Below, in pieces: positions 12,715 to 25,632 of a stretch of 64,000 bases of DNA (the first letter of the stretch is position 1; the number at the start of each line of letters is the position of its first letter). Location: positions 1 through 64,000 of the forward strand of contig OENT01000600.1 of the NCBI GenBank assembly GCA_900239685.1. The letters run 5' to 3'. Made by a program: the position numbers and the translations under genes. Origin of the DNA: Rotaria macrura (Eukaryota; Rotifera; Eurotatoria; Philodinida; Philodinidae). The notes under the pieces were generated by a model. It did not search any database and had not been told where the DNA came from. It was given only the letters and a program-made list of their open reading frames with translations.

Positions 12715-14768
12715 ATGTCGAATCCAACAATTGTGTCAACAGTAGCTGTAACTCTCAATTTGATCTCACTCATTGGAACTATACTGATGATTCTTATATG
12801 TATATTTATGCTATGTATACTCATACGACCAATCATTCAGAACCGTGATTTAGCTTTAATTTTGGTTGCAAATAATAATTTGGCAGTATTAGCCTTCGCA
12901 CTTGTAGTCTTTACAAGTAACATTGAAGCTTGTCAAACAGCTTACAGGATTTTTATTGGTGTTGAGACACTTGGTTGTCGTATTAAAGGATTTGCAACTT
13001 ATTCATTAATTGCAGTCATTATGAATACTTTTGCGTTACAGGTAAGACTTTTCATGAAGTTTAATTGTTTTTAGATAGATCATAGAGCATTGACTTTTCT
13101 ATATTTTCCTCTTCCACGTATTTCAATTTCTTTTGCCTCAAAACGAAATCAAGTGTGAACTACTGAACTGAAATGGCAAAGTAGCCAGATCAAAAAAACA
13201 GAGAATCATACTGATAGTTCATGAGAGAAAAGCTATTTTTCATCAACAAGACGCATTCTTGTCTCCGAATAACGATGGTGACATTGTCAAAAACATTATG
13301 GGCACACTAAAATAGCAGAGTTTTCGCAAAATTCAGATAGTTTCATGGATTAATCTAATAAATCAATATTTCCGAATCCCAATAGCTGGATCTCGTTTAT
13401 ATGTCAAGATTTTACTATCTTATATATTAATTAATGCATCAATTAGCATTTCCATCAGTGGACGTAACTCCGTTCACCATGACACATGATCAGTTTTACT
13501 CTTGATAGTTTTTCGATTAATTTAAATGATTTTTATGAAAATTACTAAAAATAGAAACTAAGCTTCTAAGAAACTCGTCGAATGCCTCAATACTTTCTCG
13601 CGTCTTGGAAAACGCAGTGGAGCGATTATGTCGAAACGAACCCGGTTTGATCTCTTTTGAAATACGTTTTTCAATCGGAAATGAATCGATCCTCTTCGAT
13701 TTACGGACTGAGATACCAATGATATCAGTTCCATCATCGCCTATGAAAATCATCAAGGTAATGCGTTGAACTTTGTATGCATAAGTTTCAGTGCTCACTG
13801 CAAGCCGTGTATAACAGAATGAAAAATTTTCTACTTCAAAATATTCAAGTAAATAATGAAAAAGGTGATCAAGAAGAAGAGTTTTCAACAGTATTTTTCC
13901 TTGATAAATAAACAGAATAAGTCACATATAAAGTTCATAAATAGAACCGAAATATAATTTAAGTAACAACTCTCATTACTAGTTATGATATTGTTCAGTT
14001 TGAATTTCAAAAAACGGTGAACATCTATGTACGTCATTCAAAACTTTCAATCAAATTATTCTTTTCAGCAACATTTCTATATACATTAGTAATGATTTAA
14101 ATGGTGTTGGAATATTTAATAGGTACTATGGAGGTTCACAATACTTGTGTAAATTTTAGGCTGGCTTTCATTTCTTTCGCGTGAAATATCATTCTTATGC
14201 AAGGCTACAACAGGGTCGTACTTACATTGTGATTATTCCAATTTTATGGATCGCACCGTTTTTTCTTCTTTCACCAATTCATTTTTGGCATGAAATACAA
14301 CTTATAAATGGAGAAAATATCTGCTTGATAGCTTTTAACAGTGCTCGTGGATTTATTTGGTCTACAATAATCATTCAAGGTCTACCGATGATCATCACTA
14401 CTACAACTTATATACAACTGGCACGGTTTATGCGTCGATCATCTGTAGTTTCCTCCGTCAGAGCTAAACGTGATGTGATGATTGCGCGTCGCATTATCAT
14501 AGTAGTTTCCATATTAGTACTGTCCAGTGCTTCGTCTATCTTGTTGAAACTAACCTTATTGTTTACTGACGTTATGAAACCATTCTTTTATCGTATTTCA
14601 AATGTTTCTATATGCATCGCATTAACTGCCATCAGTTTCACTTTCGTTTATCTCAATCCTCAAGTAAAAGAAATATTCATTCGTATTAGACAACGAAATC
14701 AAGTGACATCGATTTCTACCCAAGAACAATCTATTCCGACTATCATCGTCGCGAGATATGAACATTAA
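12715..14768 (+). CDS. Rhodopsin-like G protein-coupled receptor, 2 exons
   Basis: Predicted plasma-membrane seven-helix receptor; ligand unknown. Exons 12715-13041 and 14160-14768 join in phase 0 (TTACAG then GTAAGA; TTTTAG then GCTGG) to give 311 residues. Exon 1 carries helices 1-3: a long hydrophobic span near residues 8-40, helix 2 near 47-65, and helix 3 after the Cys at 74 or 84. Exon 2 begins just after helix 3 and holds helices 4-7, ending in a short basic tail. The DRY position reads FRVKYH, so the motif is degenerate. Helix 7 has YLNPQVKE in place of NPxxY. This style matches the large, divergent class A families seen in rotifers. The start ATG lies 4 nt after a TTACAG, which could be a trans-splice acceptor. 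The intron is unusually long (1118 nt). Confidence 0.82.
13517..13888 (-). other. Open frame of unknown origin inside the GPCR intron
   Basis: A 123-codon open frame runs antisense within the long GPCR intron. It has no ATG start (it opens on TTG) and I do not recognise its product. The translated composition is protein-like, with charged and hydrophobic residues mixed and a GDDGTD stretch. It could be a decayed insertion that lengthened the intron, or chance. Confidence 0.2.
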
Positions 14769-15912
14769 ATATCTTCATGATTATCATAATAAATATATGT
14801 ATTGTAGCTTCTGACTATGATTTATTATAGATGACAAAGTAAAATAAACAAACAAGAAGGCGACACGAAAGAAAATAATTCAATATTGAATTCTTTAATT
14901 AGTTTTGATGACAGAGAACGAAACTTAAACTTATATGAGATGTAAGAAATATTATTGATAGTATATATTGAAATGTATAACATGAAGTAATTTCGATGTA
15001 ACTAATTCGTGTAAAAATAGCTATGTTTGAATGATAATTTGAACATTTTTAGTCGTTATCTTTCCGAAACCTGCCGATATACCACGTACATGTATTGGGT
15101 AGTTCATGTGTCGCTATCGAAATAATGTTTTCTTCTACAACTGTAGACCAAATATTGTGTTATCGTAGTACAAAGTTCGTTATAGCACTTACCTACTAAA
15201 ACTCCTTTTATGCTTACATGTATCATTCAATAGTAAAAAATTTTATGATTCTAGTTGAAAAAAAAGTTGAATGACAGTCACAGGCACAAAGAGAAGTAAT
15301 TCAGTTTAGTTATTAGCAAATAAAAGGTACTGTGATCGACATGATGAATACAAATCGTAAATAAGTTTCGAACCAAAACTGACTCAAGATTAAACACATC
15401 AGTGAGTGTAGGTGAGATACCTCTAATTTATTTGTGCTTTCAATGACTGGTGCAAACATATTTTGTATATCATATTTTATTGATAAATTCCGTTAGTATT
15501 TCTTAACTCTACATGAGAGAATGAAAGAATTTATTATTAAAAGATCTTGACATGAATTCGGCTATAGATTATTTGAGTACACTACTTTTACATCGAGATC
15601 AGAAGAGGTGTTTTTCTGCTAGGAGAAAATTTGTTTTTCTTACTTATACTTCACGTAAGTAATAGAAATTGATATGTCATTGGGAAAATGAGAATACCAT
15701 TCAGTTTACAGTTTTTCAACTGTAAAAACTATAGGACCAACGCTGATCTCGATTGTTTCTTGCAGAAAATTTGCTGAATATGAAGAATAAAGAAAACGAT
15801 AAGCAAGAAAAGAATTAATACTAGCTGTATATTAAATGTAAATTAGTTAGTAAAGAAAATAAGATATCGGATAGATAGATTGAATGTTGAACCTCTAGAT
15901 TCATGAATAATG
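14769..15912. other. Intergenic, 3' sides of convergent genes
   Basis: An AT-rich spacer between the ends of the GPCR and TRAF/MATH genes. AATAAATA follows the GPCR stop at about 14790 and could be its polyadenylation signal. No other feature was seen. Confidence 0.5.
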
Positions 15913-17182
15913 TCATGGAACCGAATCACTTTGAAGTAACGCATCTCTAATGTTTGGTGAAAGGCCAATAAATTTTTCTTCATTTGCTTCTTCAACACGA
16001 ATGATCAAACAAACTGAATCATTACAAACATATCTGAATGATTCTTGATAAAAAACTGTTTTATCGATGAAATCATTAATGCCAATGGAATCGTTAACAG
16101 CAATCATCGTTCCACTGCAGCTCTTTATAATATGTTTCAATGGGCTATGTTTGCTTTGATCAACCAATATAAATTTTACCTTGCCAGAAAACTTATATGT
16201 CATAGGAAAATTTAAATGAACATGTAATGCTATGAATTCAGGGTAGTCGTCTTTTCCATGAAAATGAAGACGACCCCATAATCGATGTCTCTTCATAGGT
16301 GTTTCAAATGGATGCGAGTCAATTCGTCCTACTCGTTCATTAGTAGAAAGCCGACTTGTTTCAGATATTTTGTCGATTTTCCATATGAGAGTACCGTCTG
16401 TTGAAATTGGTTTTGCGTCTAGTGCAATTTGAAAGATTTCATTTTGAATCATGTATGGTTCTGTATCCTACAATGGACAAATTATTCATAGTGAATATAT
16501 GTATATATATAATTATATATATCATATGTATTTACATTTGGTGAATTCATGAATGGTACACTTCGTTCCATTTGAGGACTAGCTTCGTTCCTATTGGATA
16601 ATGAATCGATTTGACTTGCGATCTTATTCATCATTCTTTGATTTAATTGATATTCTATTGGATGGGATTGGCAATTGATGGTTGGATTTCTATTTCTATC
16701 CATATTCATGATTAAATTTCTTGATAAAATTCGATCCTGATCAGTTGCTGCAGAAGTAAATAGTTCGAAAGAAAGACAAAAGATTTTTAAAAAAATTTTT
16801 TGATATAAAATCGATCATATTTTTTGAACTATACCAGATACATTTGATAATTCAGAGGATTCAGTATTTATCATATCGAATCCTTGAACGATACGTAAAT
16901 AATTATTTTTTCTAGCGTTTATTGCACATAACCGTTCTCCACTGATATGTGGATCGATTATAAGTTCTATTAGAGCTGATTCACAATCAAGCCGTTCCGT
17001 ACAAAGATAATTAATAAGACTGTTCAAATGTTGCTCACTAAAAATATGTTCTGTTATTGAACTGCCTGGAAACTAAAAAATGCATTTCCAGTATAAATAA
17101 TAGTAAAATTTTCTAAACATACTTGATTCTTACAACCATAATTATGATATTTGCATGTAATTAAATTTTGGGAGTTCATCAT
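15913..17182 (-). CDS. TRAF-type zinc finger and MATH domain protein, 4 exons
   Basis: Adaptor-like protein of the TRAF group. Exons 17182-17123, 17072-16835, 16747-16536 and 16467-15913 give 354 residues with phases closing throughout; the introns are 50-90 nt. An in-frame TAA directly precedes the first ATG. The N-terminus has one TRAF-type zinc finger: C10, C17, H29 and H35 around CKYHNYGCKNQFPGSS. The middle (about 40-190) is low in recognisable structure. Residues from about 194 to 345 read as a MATH/TRAF-C domain: DGTLIWKIDKIS at the start, then a KVKFILVDQS strand and INDFIDKTVF near the end. MATH domains bind peptide motifs of receptors and partners. There is no RING finger, so E3 ligase activity is not expected from this chain. 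It lies 1.6 kb from a module protein on the same strand. Confidence 0.85.
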
Positions 17183-18820
17183 TTAACTTCGATACGTCTT
17201 TATTAATTACTGATTTAATTATTACTAAACATAAATAAAATCTATTTTTCATATTCATTCATAAATCAAGTTTTATTTCCAATAATCGCTCATTTTTATA
17301 TAAATATTTGTTCTTCATCTCAAGAAAATAAATATATTCAAGAGTGAAATTTCAATCAAGTCTACATTTACTCTGGATCTGATCTGATATTGTGTTAAAA
17401 AAAGAATGGAAACATATCACCAGGAATTTTCATGGAAGGGTGCTATGAAATAGAAAAACAACAAAAAAAGTCATGAATCATCACATAGGCAGATGATGAT
17501 ATGGTACGAACGAACTAGAGACCGTATGTATCACTTTAGAGCAACGTAGTAGAATTTTACAAAATATGTGTCAAATAGTTGCGTTTGAATTTCATTCTAT
17601 AAACTATTATTACAAATTCAATGCGTCATGTATCTTGAAAAATTCTTGAGTATTTCATTTAAAATTGAACCAATCGATGTTGACTACACTTTAGTAATCA
17701 TTGATTTAAGTTCAAATACGACTTGCACATTTTGCAATCCGACTACTGATCAAACCTTTCACTGCTGTTTTTTCAGTCAGTAATACTTGGTCGATGATAG
17801 TAGAAATTCATACTGTCGAGAGCTATGCTATCGAAGAAGAAAATGATTAGCGTTACCTTTAGAATTACAACAACAGTTGCCGAGACGATTGTTCATCAAT
17901 GATCCATGCAAGAATCTATCACACATGGATCGTAATATAATGACGACAATAGATGGTTTACGCACAACCAACATTTTCTTGTCGAAAAATAGTGAACTCT
18001 ATAGAATAATTTTTTCATCAATGATTCATTATAGTATTCACTTTGTCCCATAGAATATATGATGATTGAATTTAGTTTTTCTTAGAACAATTTATTCTTG
18101 TAGTTTACTCGTAACAGTTATGATGGACAGGTGCGTCTTTATGCAGTTTGCAGTGAAATATGCATGATTGATATTTACAAACAAAGCAATAAAGACTACT
18201 AAGAACACCAAATAAACAAGAAAATATTGTTTGCCACCATACTAAATAATAAAATAACATAAGGATTAACGAATTTTCATAGAAAACAAAGCGGCATATT
18301 ATGACATGAATGCCGTCGATAACGTTTTTCAAAGCCATAAATAAATTTAAATAAACTATTGAATGACAATTAATCATTGCAAATCAAGGCAACATTTAAG
18401 AGAACACAGACTACCCGCATGTTGAAAAGAAAATGAATAGTTTCTTGAAAATTTTTTCATGTGCATTGTAACAATGTACATAATTGCTCTATGAAGGCAA
18501 ACAATATTCAATAACATAAGATCAAGAATCACTAAGACATAAGTTTTGAAAAAAATTCCATTGATCTAACTGAATTCTATCAGTATTAATGAAATATTTT
18601 TTTACCCTTATGTTTGGAATAGTTGCAAAAGAAGATGTTGTGAATCTGTGAAACTGCTTGGAATAATTTTGATTTTGTTTGATGTTAAGGAGCAATCTAA
18701 AAGTGCACAGTAAAAGTAATATTAATACATTTGCGTAACGGTATAACCATTCTTAGATTATCACAGACAAGAACATAGAACAACAAAAATATACAAAAAC
18801 AAAAATCGGATTTGTCTTTT
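17183..18820. other. Intergenic, no gene recognised
   Basis: An AT-rich spacer. A 90-codon hydrophobic minus-strand frame at 18105-18377 has no recognisable family or splice partner, and I do not call it. Confidence 0.45.
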
Positions 18821-20127
18821 TCACTCGTCTGAAGCTTGTGAATTGTGAAATTCGGTCGATTGCATTTGCTTATTTAAATTATCTTGAATAATAATATGAA
18901 GACGATAGGCATAAAAATATCGAGTTTGAGCCATAGGTTTGTTGTTTTCATTTTCATAATATTTTCCAATTTCCATAATACAAGCCGCTAGATCCCAAAT
19001 GATCAAGCGGGTAAGCGTATTCGCATGTTGTAATACACAGACGATGCTCGGATATTTTTCACTCCAAGTATCATATTCATTTATACATGTATTGACACAA
19101 TAAATATATATACTTCGTACACGAGAATCAATTAATCTGTCGAACAATTCCATATTTTTCGGATCACAGACAACAATAAAATGTGGATTATTGAGTTGCC
19201 TATAAACACGTTGTATATAGTTTTCCATTGAATGTGAAAACTCGACTGCTCCTAGAACCGTATAAAGATGATTGAAAATCCCTTCGCGGTTATTATCAAC
19301 CACTGATAAACGTGGCCAAATGCCTAAAATTGTAAAATAAAAATTGAAGATAAATTTTATTTGTACTTTTATTTACCTGTATCTGAAAATTCCGTTTGTT
19401 GTTTACATTCAATGAATGGAGTAACAGTTTGACTGGAATCTAGATTCGTTTTTATTTCAATTTTATTTATGCACGAAGAGTTTTCTTCATTACAAACTGG
19501 TATAGCATCCAATGTTGCCAATCTTTGAATATCATCGCTTGGTTGAGTATCATTATATTTTAACGTCTTAGCGCTGATGATTTCATTGTGTTCATCTGAA
19601 GGCCAAGATATATTCGATAATGAATTTATCAAGATGTCGATATCTGTTTCATCGGTGTCTTTTTCATATCTGAGAGACATACAAAGATCCGTAATATCAT
19701 CAAAAACACCTCTGATCTTTTTAAAATTCCTTGCCCAATACTCATGATAAGTCTTTCTTCCACAAAAGACATAAATTGAATTTATCTGCGACAGATCATT
19801 GATCTTAGGAACAATGCACTCACCCAATGAGCCCGATATAATTAAAAATAATCGTTTTCTATTTGTTGACGGTCTATTTATAAATTTTAAGCATTCTTCT
19901 TCATCTGTATAAATAACGATTGAATTTATAATCCGACGAAGCTGACAGATTGAATATTGATCGTCTTTATCATCTTTATGAATGCATTTATCCAACCAGA
20001 CTAGGATATCATTATCTGTTGATTTGGAAGCGATGGTAGGACTTTCGATTTTATCAAAATTGAAACTTATTGAAGAAAGTGAATCGACAGTAATGTTACC
20101 GCGGTGACGCCATGATTTCTTAGACAT
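18821..20127 (-). CDS. Protein with two copies of an unnamed alpha/beta module
   Basis: Two exons (20127-19377 and 19323-18821) join across a 53-nt intron in phase 1 to give 417 residues. Function is not established. Residues of about 38-165 form module 1: a DILVWLDKCI strand, a CLKFI element, LFLIISGSLG, the SIYVFCGR strand, a YWARNF element, then GVFDDITDLC. Residues of about 262-395 repeat the pattern as module 2: HFIVVCDPKN, RSIYIYCVN, a TWSEKYP element, then VCVLQHANTL. The alternation of hydrophobic strands and helices recalls a receiver or Rossmann-like alpha/beta fold (inference). I recall this module as the N-terminal part of rotifer ADP-ribosyltransferase/TPR proteins. The gene at 61.8 kb has a third copy in that context. 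Here no transferase or TPR region follows, so it may be a stand-alone regulator or partner. Confidence 0.75.
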
Positions 20128-23072
20128 AGTTTGATTGCTTTTCGTGTTTGAATATAACTATATCAAATGAATTTCTCTACACAACTGATTGCTCATCGTC
20201 GACCCTCTGCTTGAAAGAAAGCTGAGAATTTATTTTTTCTCTTCATGTGACAACAAACCTCGTTTCTCATTGGCGCATATAGATGCTCCTTCTGTGTGAA
20301 AATACAATTTTTAAAACTCATTTTTATAGTTATTTTGGTATGATGAAAATAAAACGAAAAAGGACACTCACCTAATGTTTGCTGTGGGACATGCAGAGAT
20401 AAATATCGTTTGCTAGACGATATATCTCATAAAATGGTAACCATTAGTTTGAAACGAAAAACACTCGATGCAAAAGTAACAGAACTTGAAAAACAAAATT
20501 CATTTCTCTTCATGTTTTTTTCTCTGACAAACTAACGCAATTTAGCAAGCAGATATTTATCTAAAGTGCATCAAACAACACTTGAGACAAAGATGGAGGA
20601 GTTTGTCTTAAAAAACGAAATTTCGAAAGCAGCGAGGAAGTAGATTGTATAATCTTATAAAATCTACTCTCCTTGACGGAGCTCAGCATTAGAGAACACA
20701 TGATATATTGTCACAAAATATGTTCTTTATAGTTATTTCAAAACACCAGTATACATCAATAGCCTATTACCTACTACAACAATCTTCATCCTAATAATAA
20801 TGTTTTTATATTTTTGACAAAGAATAGTTTGTTTCACAGAATTGAATTTACATAGAATTTGCTTTAGACAACATATGAAGACATTCAAGAACACTTGTGC
20901 ACTTCATCTTTTCGCATTTCTACAATGACGTTTTAACGTTTTTTCTGTAGGATAGCAAGAGCGAAGCAAATATAACATTTTTCAATATATGTCATCGAAC
21001 ACAAGTGTCCAACGATTGAGAAGAGGAAATCCAAGATCGTTGAATGTAAACTTTTTGTTTACATGAGCATGAGCCAAATTTTTCAAGAAATGAATCGAAT
21101 GTTCAGCTTCTTCATGGTGATATAAAAATATGATTAATATTCACTGTTGCACGTTGAAAAATTTTTCATATTTAATACGATTAAAATGGAACTAATAGGA
21201 AAGTTGTACCGTAGAAAATCAAAATAACCTTTGAAGATATTCACCTCATTGGTATGTTTTCAACAATAGTATTCTATTGATAATCAACGGTAAACGAAAA
21301 AATACATATTTTCTCTCAGAGTACTATGAAAGTGTTTAGAATTTTTATTTTTGATTTATCTTGCTACGAATAATTGATACTCATTCAAGTATATCGTATT
21401 GAATAAATATAAAATTTGACAATAAATAATCATTCTTTCCATACATATGAATTTAGGCAGTCTTTGTAGAATAAAACAGAATGTCGTATTTTTCAATATG
21501 AAATATTTTATAATTCATTATTTCTTTTGTATTCGATATTCTCGAATAAAACAATGGAATTTTACAACTTTGGATTAAAAATAGATGAAAACGAGACGAA
21601 AATTACAACCGTAGCAAAGTTGGAATCGAAATCAAATTAGATATTTTGTATACCTCAACATCTATCAATGACTTTCATTTAATGTTTTTTAATCGAAAAA
21701 GAAGAAGAAAGTACATTATGAATGTAGATGAACACAATCAAAACTCAAGTTCATATTTCACAATTCTATAGTTTGAGGCATATTTTCAGTTGATTGATAA
21801 AAATCGAAATTCGATTCAAGAGAGATAATTTCAACGAATGGCAACTGTAATCGATGGAAATCAAATAAATGAATATGGATGAAGGATATGGTGTTAGATA
21901 CTATACGAATGAGTCGTGGAATAGATTACTATCGACAGAGACAGTGGTAGCAACGAAGCGGAAGGCATGCATCCTGTTGACATTTGTGAATTGAACGATA
22001 CTCGATAGAGACAAGTATAAAAATACGTGATGATAAACTGAAATTATTCGATATTGAATTGTATTCTCAACAAAACTGTTGGCTTTGTCTTTCTAAAAAA
22101 TTTTCCATGTGGGAGCTAAGTTCCAAAAATGAGCACCTACTCCTTGTTGCACCTGTGATAGTCAAAAAAGGTGAGAAAATAATTGGATTTTTCAAAACTG
22201 CATTAGATGAAAATTTGAAATATGCCAAAATACCGAATCTAGAAAGCTGCATCTTTTAATGTACATTCCAAATTTTTAGGAAAAATATTTGAGACAAACA
22301 CTTTTAGAATAGAAAGTGTGAAAACATAAGAAGTCTTCTTCTTCAACAGATCCGAACTGTCGTTTTTTTGAAAAAGCCAGCAATACCAGAAATAAAAATT
22401 TTCATCCGCCCGTTTGAGAACTCATAAAAACCCCTTCGAGTGTTTAATTCAAGATTTCTCTCCCGAACAATAGAACTGAGGATCTTGATGAGATCATAAA
22501 TGGATAGAACGAAAAATTCTCTCTATTTTACTTTAGAATATATTTAATCTTACCATCAGCCTTCATAAGTGCATGGTACCAGAAATCGTTCGATATTTTC
22601 AGAAAAGCAGTACACTCTAGGTGTGCAACTCAGTAAGTGTTCGTTTTTTGAACTTCACGCCAACGTTGAATACTTTTCAGAAAGACAAAATTAACAGTTT
22701 TTTGTAGATAATTCATTTCTGTATCGAAAAAAGTAAAAGTGACCACTCATTAGAATTTATGCTACATTTTTACAGTTCATTTTACTAGAGCTGATATCAA
22801 GTCCGATATGATGAAACCAACAATTACCACGTAGGGCTGCATTTGTCACATTCGTAGAAATTCATATTCCTGTACAAATTTAAATTGTGTTTTTTTTCAT
22901 CGCATAATATGCCATCGCACCTTCGATTATTTACAAAGAACACCAAAAAATAAATTCCTACAGTATTTAGCGTCCTCTATATACCGAAAGCTCTCATTGT
23001 TGAAGTTCGTCGTTAGGTAATGTTTGAAGTAAATGAAAAGAAGTTTCATAGAGAATATCTCGAGAGAAAACA
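20128..23072. other. Intergenic between divergent genes
   Basis: 2.9 kb of AT-rich sequence between the start of the module gene (minus strand) and enolase 4 (plus strand). It should hold both promoters. The open frame at 22059-22259 has a shadow on the opposite strand and no family resemblance. No repeat or RNA gene was seen. Confidence 0.45.
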
Positions 23073-25510
23073 ATGTTTGGCGATCCACGTACGAAAGCTC
23101 GAGCTTTTCTTGAATCATCTTCTATTGTATCAGAATTGGAAGATGTTCTCAATCACCTTGTTTATGAAAAACCAGACGATCTTCACGGTTATCTTGTAAG
23201 TTTAATCAATAAAAAACAAAACTTTTAATCAAACCATTCTAAATTGTTTTCTTTTTATTAATTGTTCTCGAAAGGCGAACCATTTCTTAGGTCAAAGTAA
23301 ACAACCTTTAATTCTCAATTTAAATGTGAGACGATTAATTGGTCCAGCTGATGAGCCAGCAGTACATATTGATCTTGTTATTGCATTGAGAAATAGAACA
23401 GAGGTAGAAAAACAAATTGCATGCAAATATTTCAGATTACTCAATTGAATAAATATATATATGTATATTTTTTTAATACAGAAGCACAGTGGTATTACAG
23501 TAAATGTATCATCAGGTAAACTTAATAAACAAGCAACTAAACAGTTAGAAGCATTGGGTAATTATCATAGATTTATTGATTTTCTTTACTTTAATCGTGC
23601 AATTTTCCTTTCCAGTCGATTCAGGATCATTGCGAACATTTCTCAATCAAATTGAATTGTTCGATCATATTGTTATTGATGAACTTCTTTCGTACGAATT
23701 TCTTGGTCATGTCTCTTTTGTCTATTTTTTTCATTTTTCTTTTGTTCTAGAGATTTGCGTTCGAAATATGCTATTGAAATGATACGATTATCAGCAGCCG
23801 AATCCGAGAATTCACTCGGTGAATCTACTCCTGACATTCCAATAACTAAATCTCAATTAAATACACGTCCTAATACGAGTGCAGCTAAATCAGGTGGTGT
23901 AGCTCCATCACCGAGTAAAAAAGGGTTAGTGATATTCATCTTGCTTTCTAAATCTTATTATATTTTCTAGAGGAGGTAAAGATAGTATACCAATTGATAT
24001 TACTCCTGATGAACCTGAACCATCGTCATTTACGGGTCAATTATTAATAACAGGTATATCATTAAGCTGTCGTTTAATCAGTGCTGAAATACAACAAATG
24101 AATTTATTTCGCCTTATTCAAATACCTTCTATTAAAAATCTAACTATGCCATTACCAATCATACCTATTCTTCAAAGTGGACCAACATATCCGGGTAAAC
24201 AATCAATAATTAAATATTTTATGCTCATACCAACACCGACTATGATATATAATGAAGAAGTAAATTATTTTGAATTTTTGTAATTAAAGAGAAACTTTAC
24301 TGTTTTATTTCAATTGAAATCATTTAGTGGATGCATAAAGTACACAATATCATTCAATTCTTACGTGATTCATTAACAACTGCCAAAGGAGCGACTGTAA
24401 TAGAACCAAAAAATTAATTTATTCTTTTTATTTTCGCTCAAATTTTCCTTCGTTACCCTAGATTCAATCAAGTCTTTCTACTTATGATGGATGTTTAATT
24501 TTTCCAATGGACAAACCCGAACAAGGATTTGATTTACTTCAAAATGCCATCAATAGTGTATGTGGTACAGAGGAACATTGGTTCGATTATGCCGTACAAA
24601 TGGGACCATACGAAGCATTTGATTATGTGAGCCATTTTCTTCTGAGTCATTTTTGTTTTCTTATGTGTAAACTTGATGAAACCTATCATTTCAGACACGT
24701 GGAAAATATGAAATCCTGACTGGTGTCGTAAAATCATCAGATGAATTGGTTGATACTTATTCGGAATGGATTGAGAACTATCCACGTTGTGTGATGTTAA
24801 TCGATCCGTTTCGACATGCTGTAAGATGTGATATTTTCTATCGAATATTTCTACATATATATGTATATGCATACACATAGGATAAAATATCATTAGCTCG
24901 TTTATGTGATCGTGTCACAACTAAATGCTATGTAACATCAACCGATATACGTCGTTCTAGACTGGATAATAACGAGGACAATGATACAATCAATTGTCAT
25001 CTATTATCCTTAGATAGTGCTCCGACAATCTGTGAATTAATACAACGAATCAATACCCTTCGTGGTAAATAATTCATTTTTGATTATAGAAATCAATGGA
25101 TTGTTTCTGAATAGAAAATAATAATTATGCATTGGGATTATTCGAACGTGATCATCAAGAAGTGGCACAAGCTCATCTAGCCGATATTGTATGAATATAA
25201 ATGAGCAAAATAAATAGTCAAGTGTTATGGAATGTATTTTTCCTTTAATTTTCAGGCTGTTGGCCTTGGTTGTCGTTTTCTTAAGCTCCCTGGCTTTTTG
25301 TCATTAGGTGGTCAACGAGCATCTGCTATAATGCAACGTCTTTCCATAATTCGTGATGAAATCGAAATGACTGATAATGAACAATTTGCAAAGCTTCAAC
25401 AACATGACTTTATTCATATATCAGCACCATTAGATTTAGCAGAACCAGAACGCGCTGTTTCGGCTACTCCTAACAATGCGAAAACTAAGGACAAGAAAAA
25501 ACGGCCTTAA
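23073..25510 (+). CDS. ENO4: Enolase 4 (enolase-like, ciliary/sperm type), 12 exons
   Basis: Divergent enolase of the ENO4 group, which in vertebrates is linked to sperm flagella and glycolysis. Exons are 23073-23195, 23275-23403, 23482-23557, 23616-23691, 23751-23924, 23971-24259, 24328-24396, 24462-24626, 24695-24820, 24881-25064, 25115-25188 and 25256-25510. All phases close to give 579 residues, near the family length. The N-terminus resembles a DPY-30/RIIa-like dimerisation helix (LNHLVYEKPDDLHGYL), as in ENO4. Family marks include YDGCLIFPMD, GKYEILTGV, VMLIDPFR and AVGLGCRFLKLPGF followed by a basic LSIIRDEIE helix. K505 in RFLKLPG matches one enolase catalytic lysine. The strand expected to carry the other lysine reads HLLSLDS (about 449-455) and lacks it, and the SHRSGE loop is not recognisable. 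Catalysis is therefore doubtful. The tail is basic (KTKDKKKRP). AATAAAAAAATAA follows the stop. Confidence 0.9.
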
Positions 25511-25611
25511 TCTAAAATTGTAAAGAGAGAATAAAAAAATAAGAGAAAAAAAAAGGAAATTGAGCGGTATGTGCGTGTATGCATTCCGTTATCTTTAAGT
25601 AGAAAGATTAA

Positions 25612-25632
25612 TGTGTGTGTGTGTGTGTGTGT
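25612..25632 (+). repeat. (TG)n microsatellite
   Basis: About ten TG units lie just after the enolase 4 gene. Confidence 0.9.

Noticed and set aside
18105-18377. 90-codon hydrophobic minus-strand frame
   Set aside because: Composition is explained by AT-rich sequence. No splice partner, no family pattern.
22059-22259. 66-codon frame upstream of enolase 4
   Set aside because: An equally long frame lies on the opposite strand and nothing in it resembles a domain.
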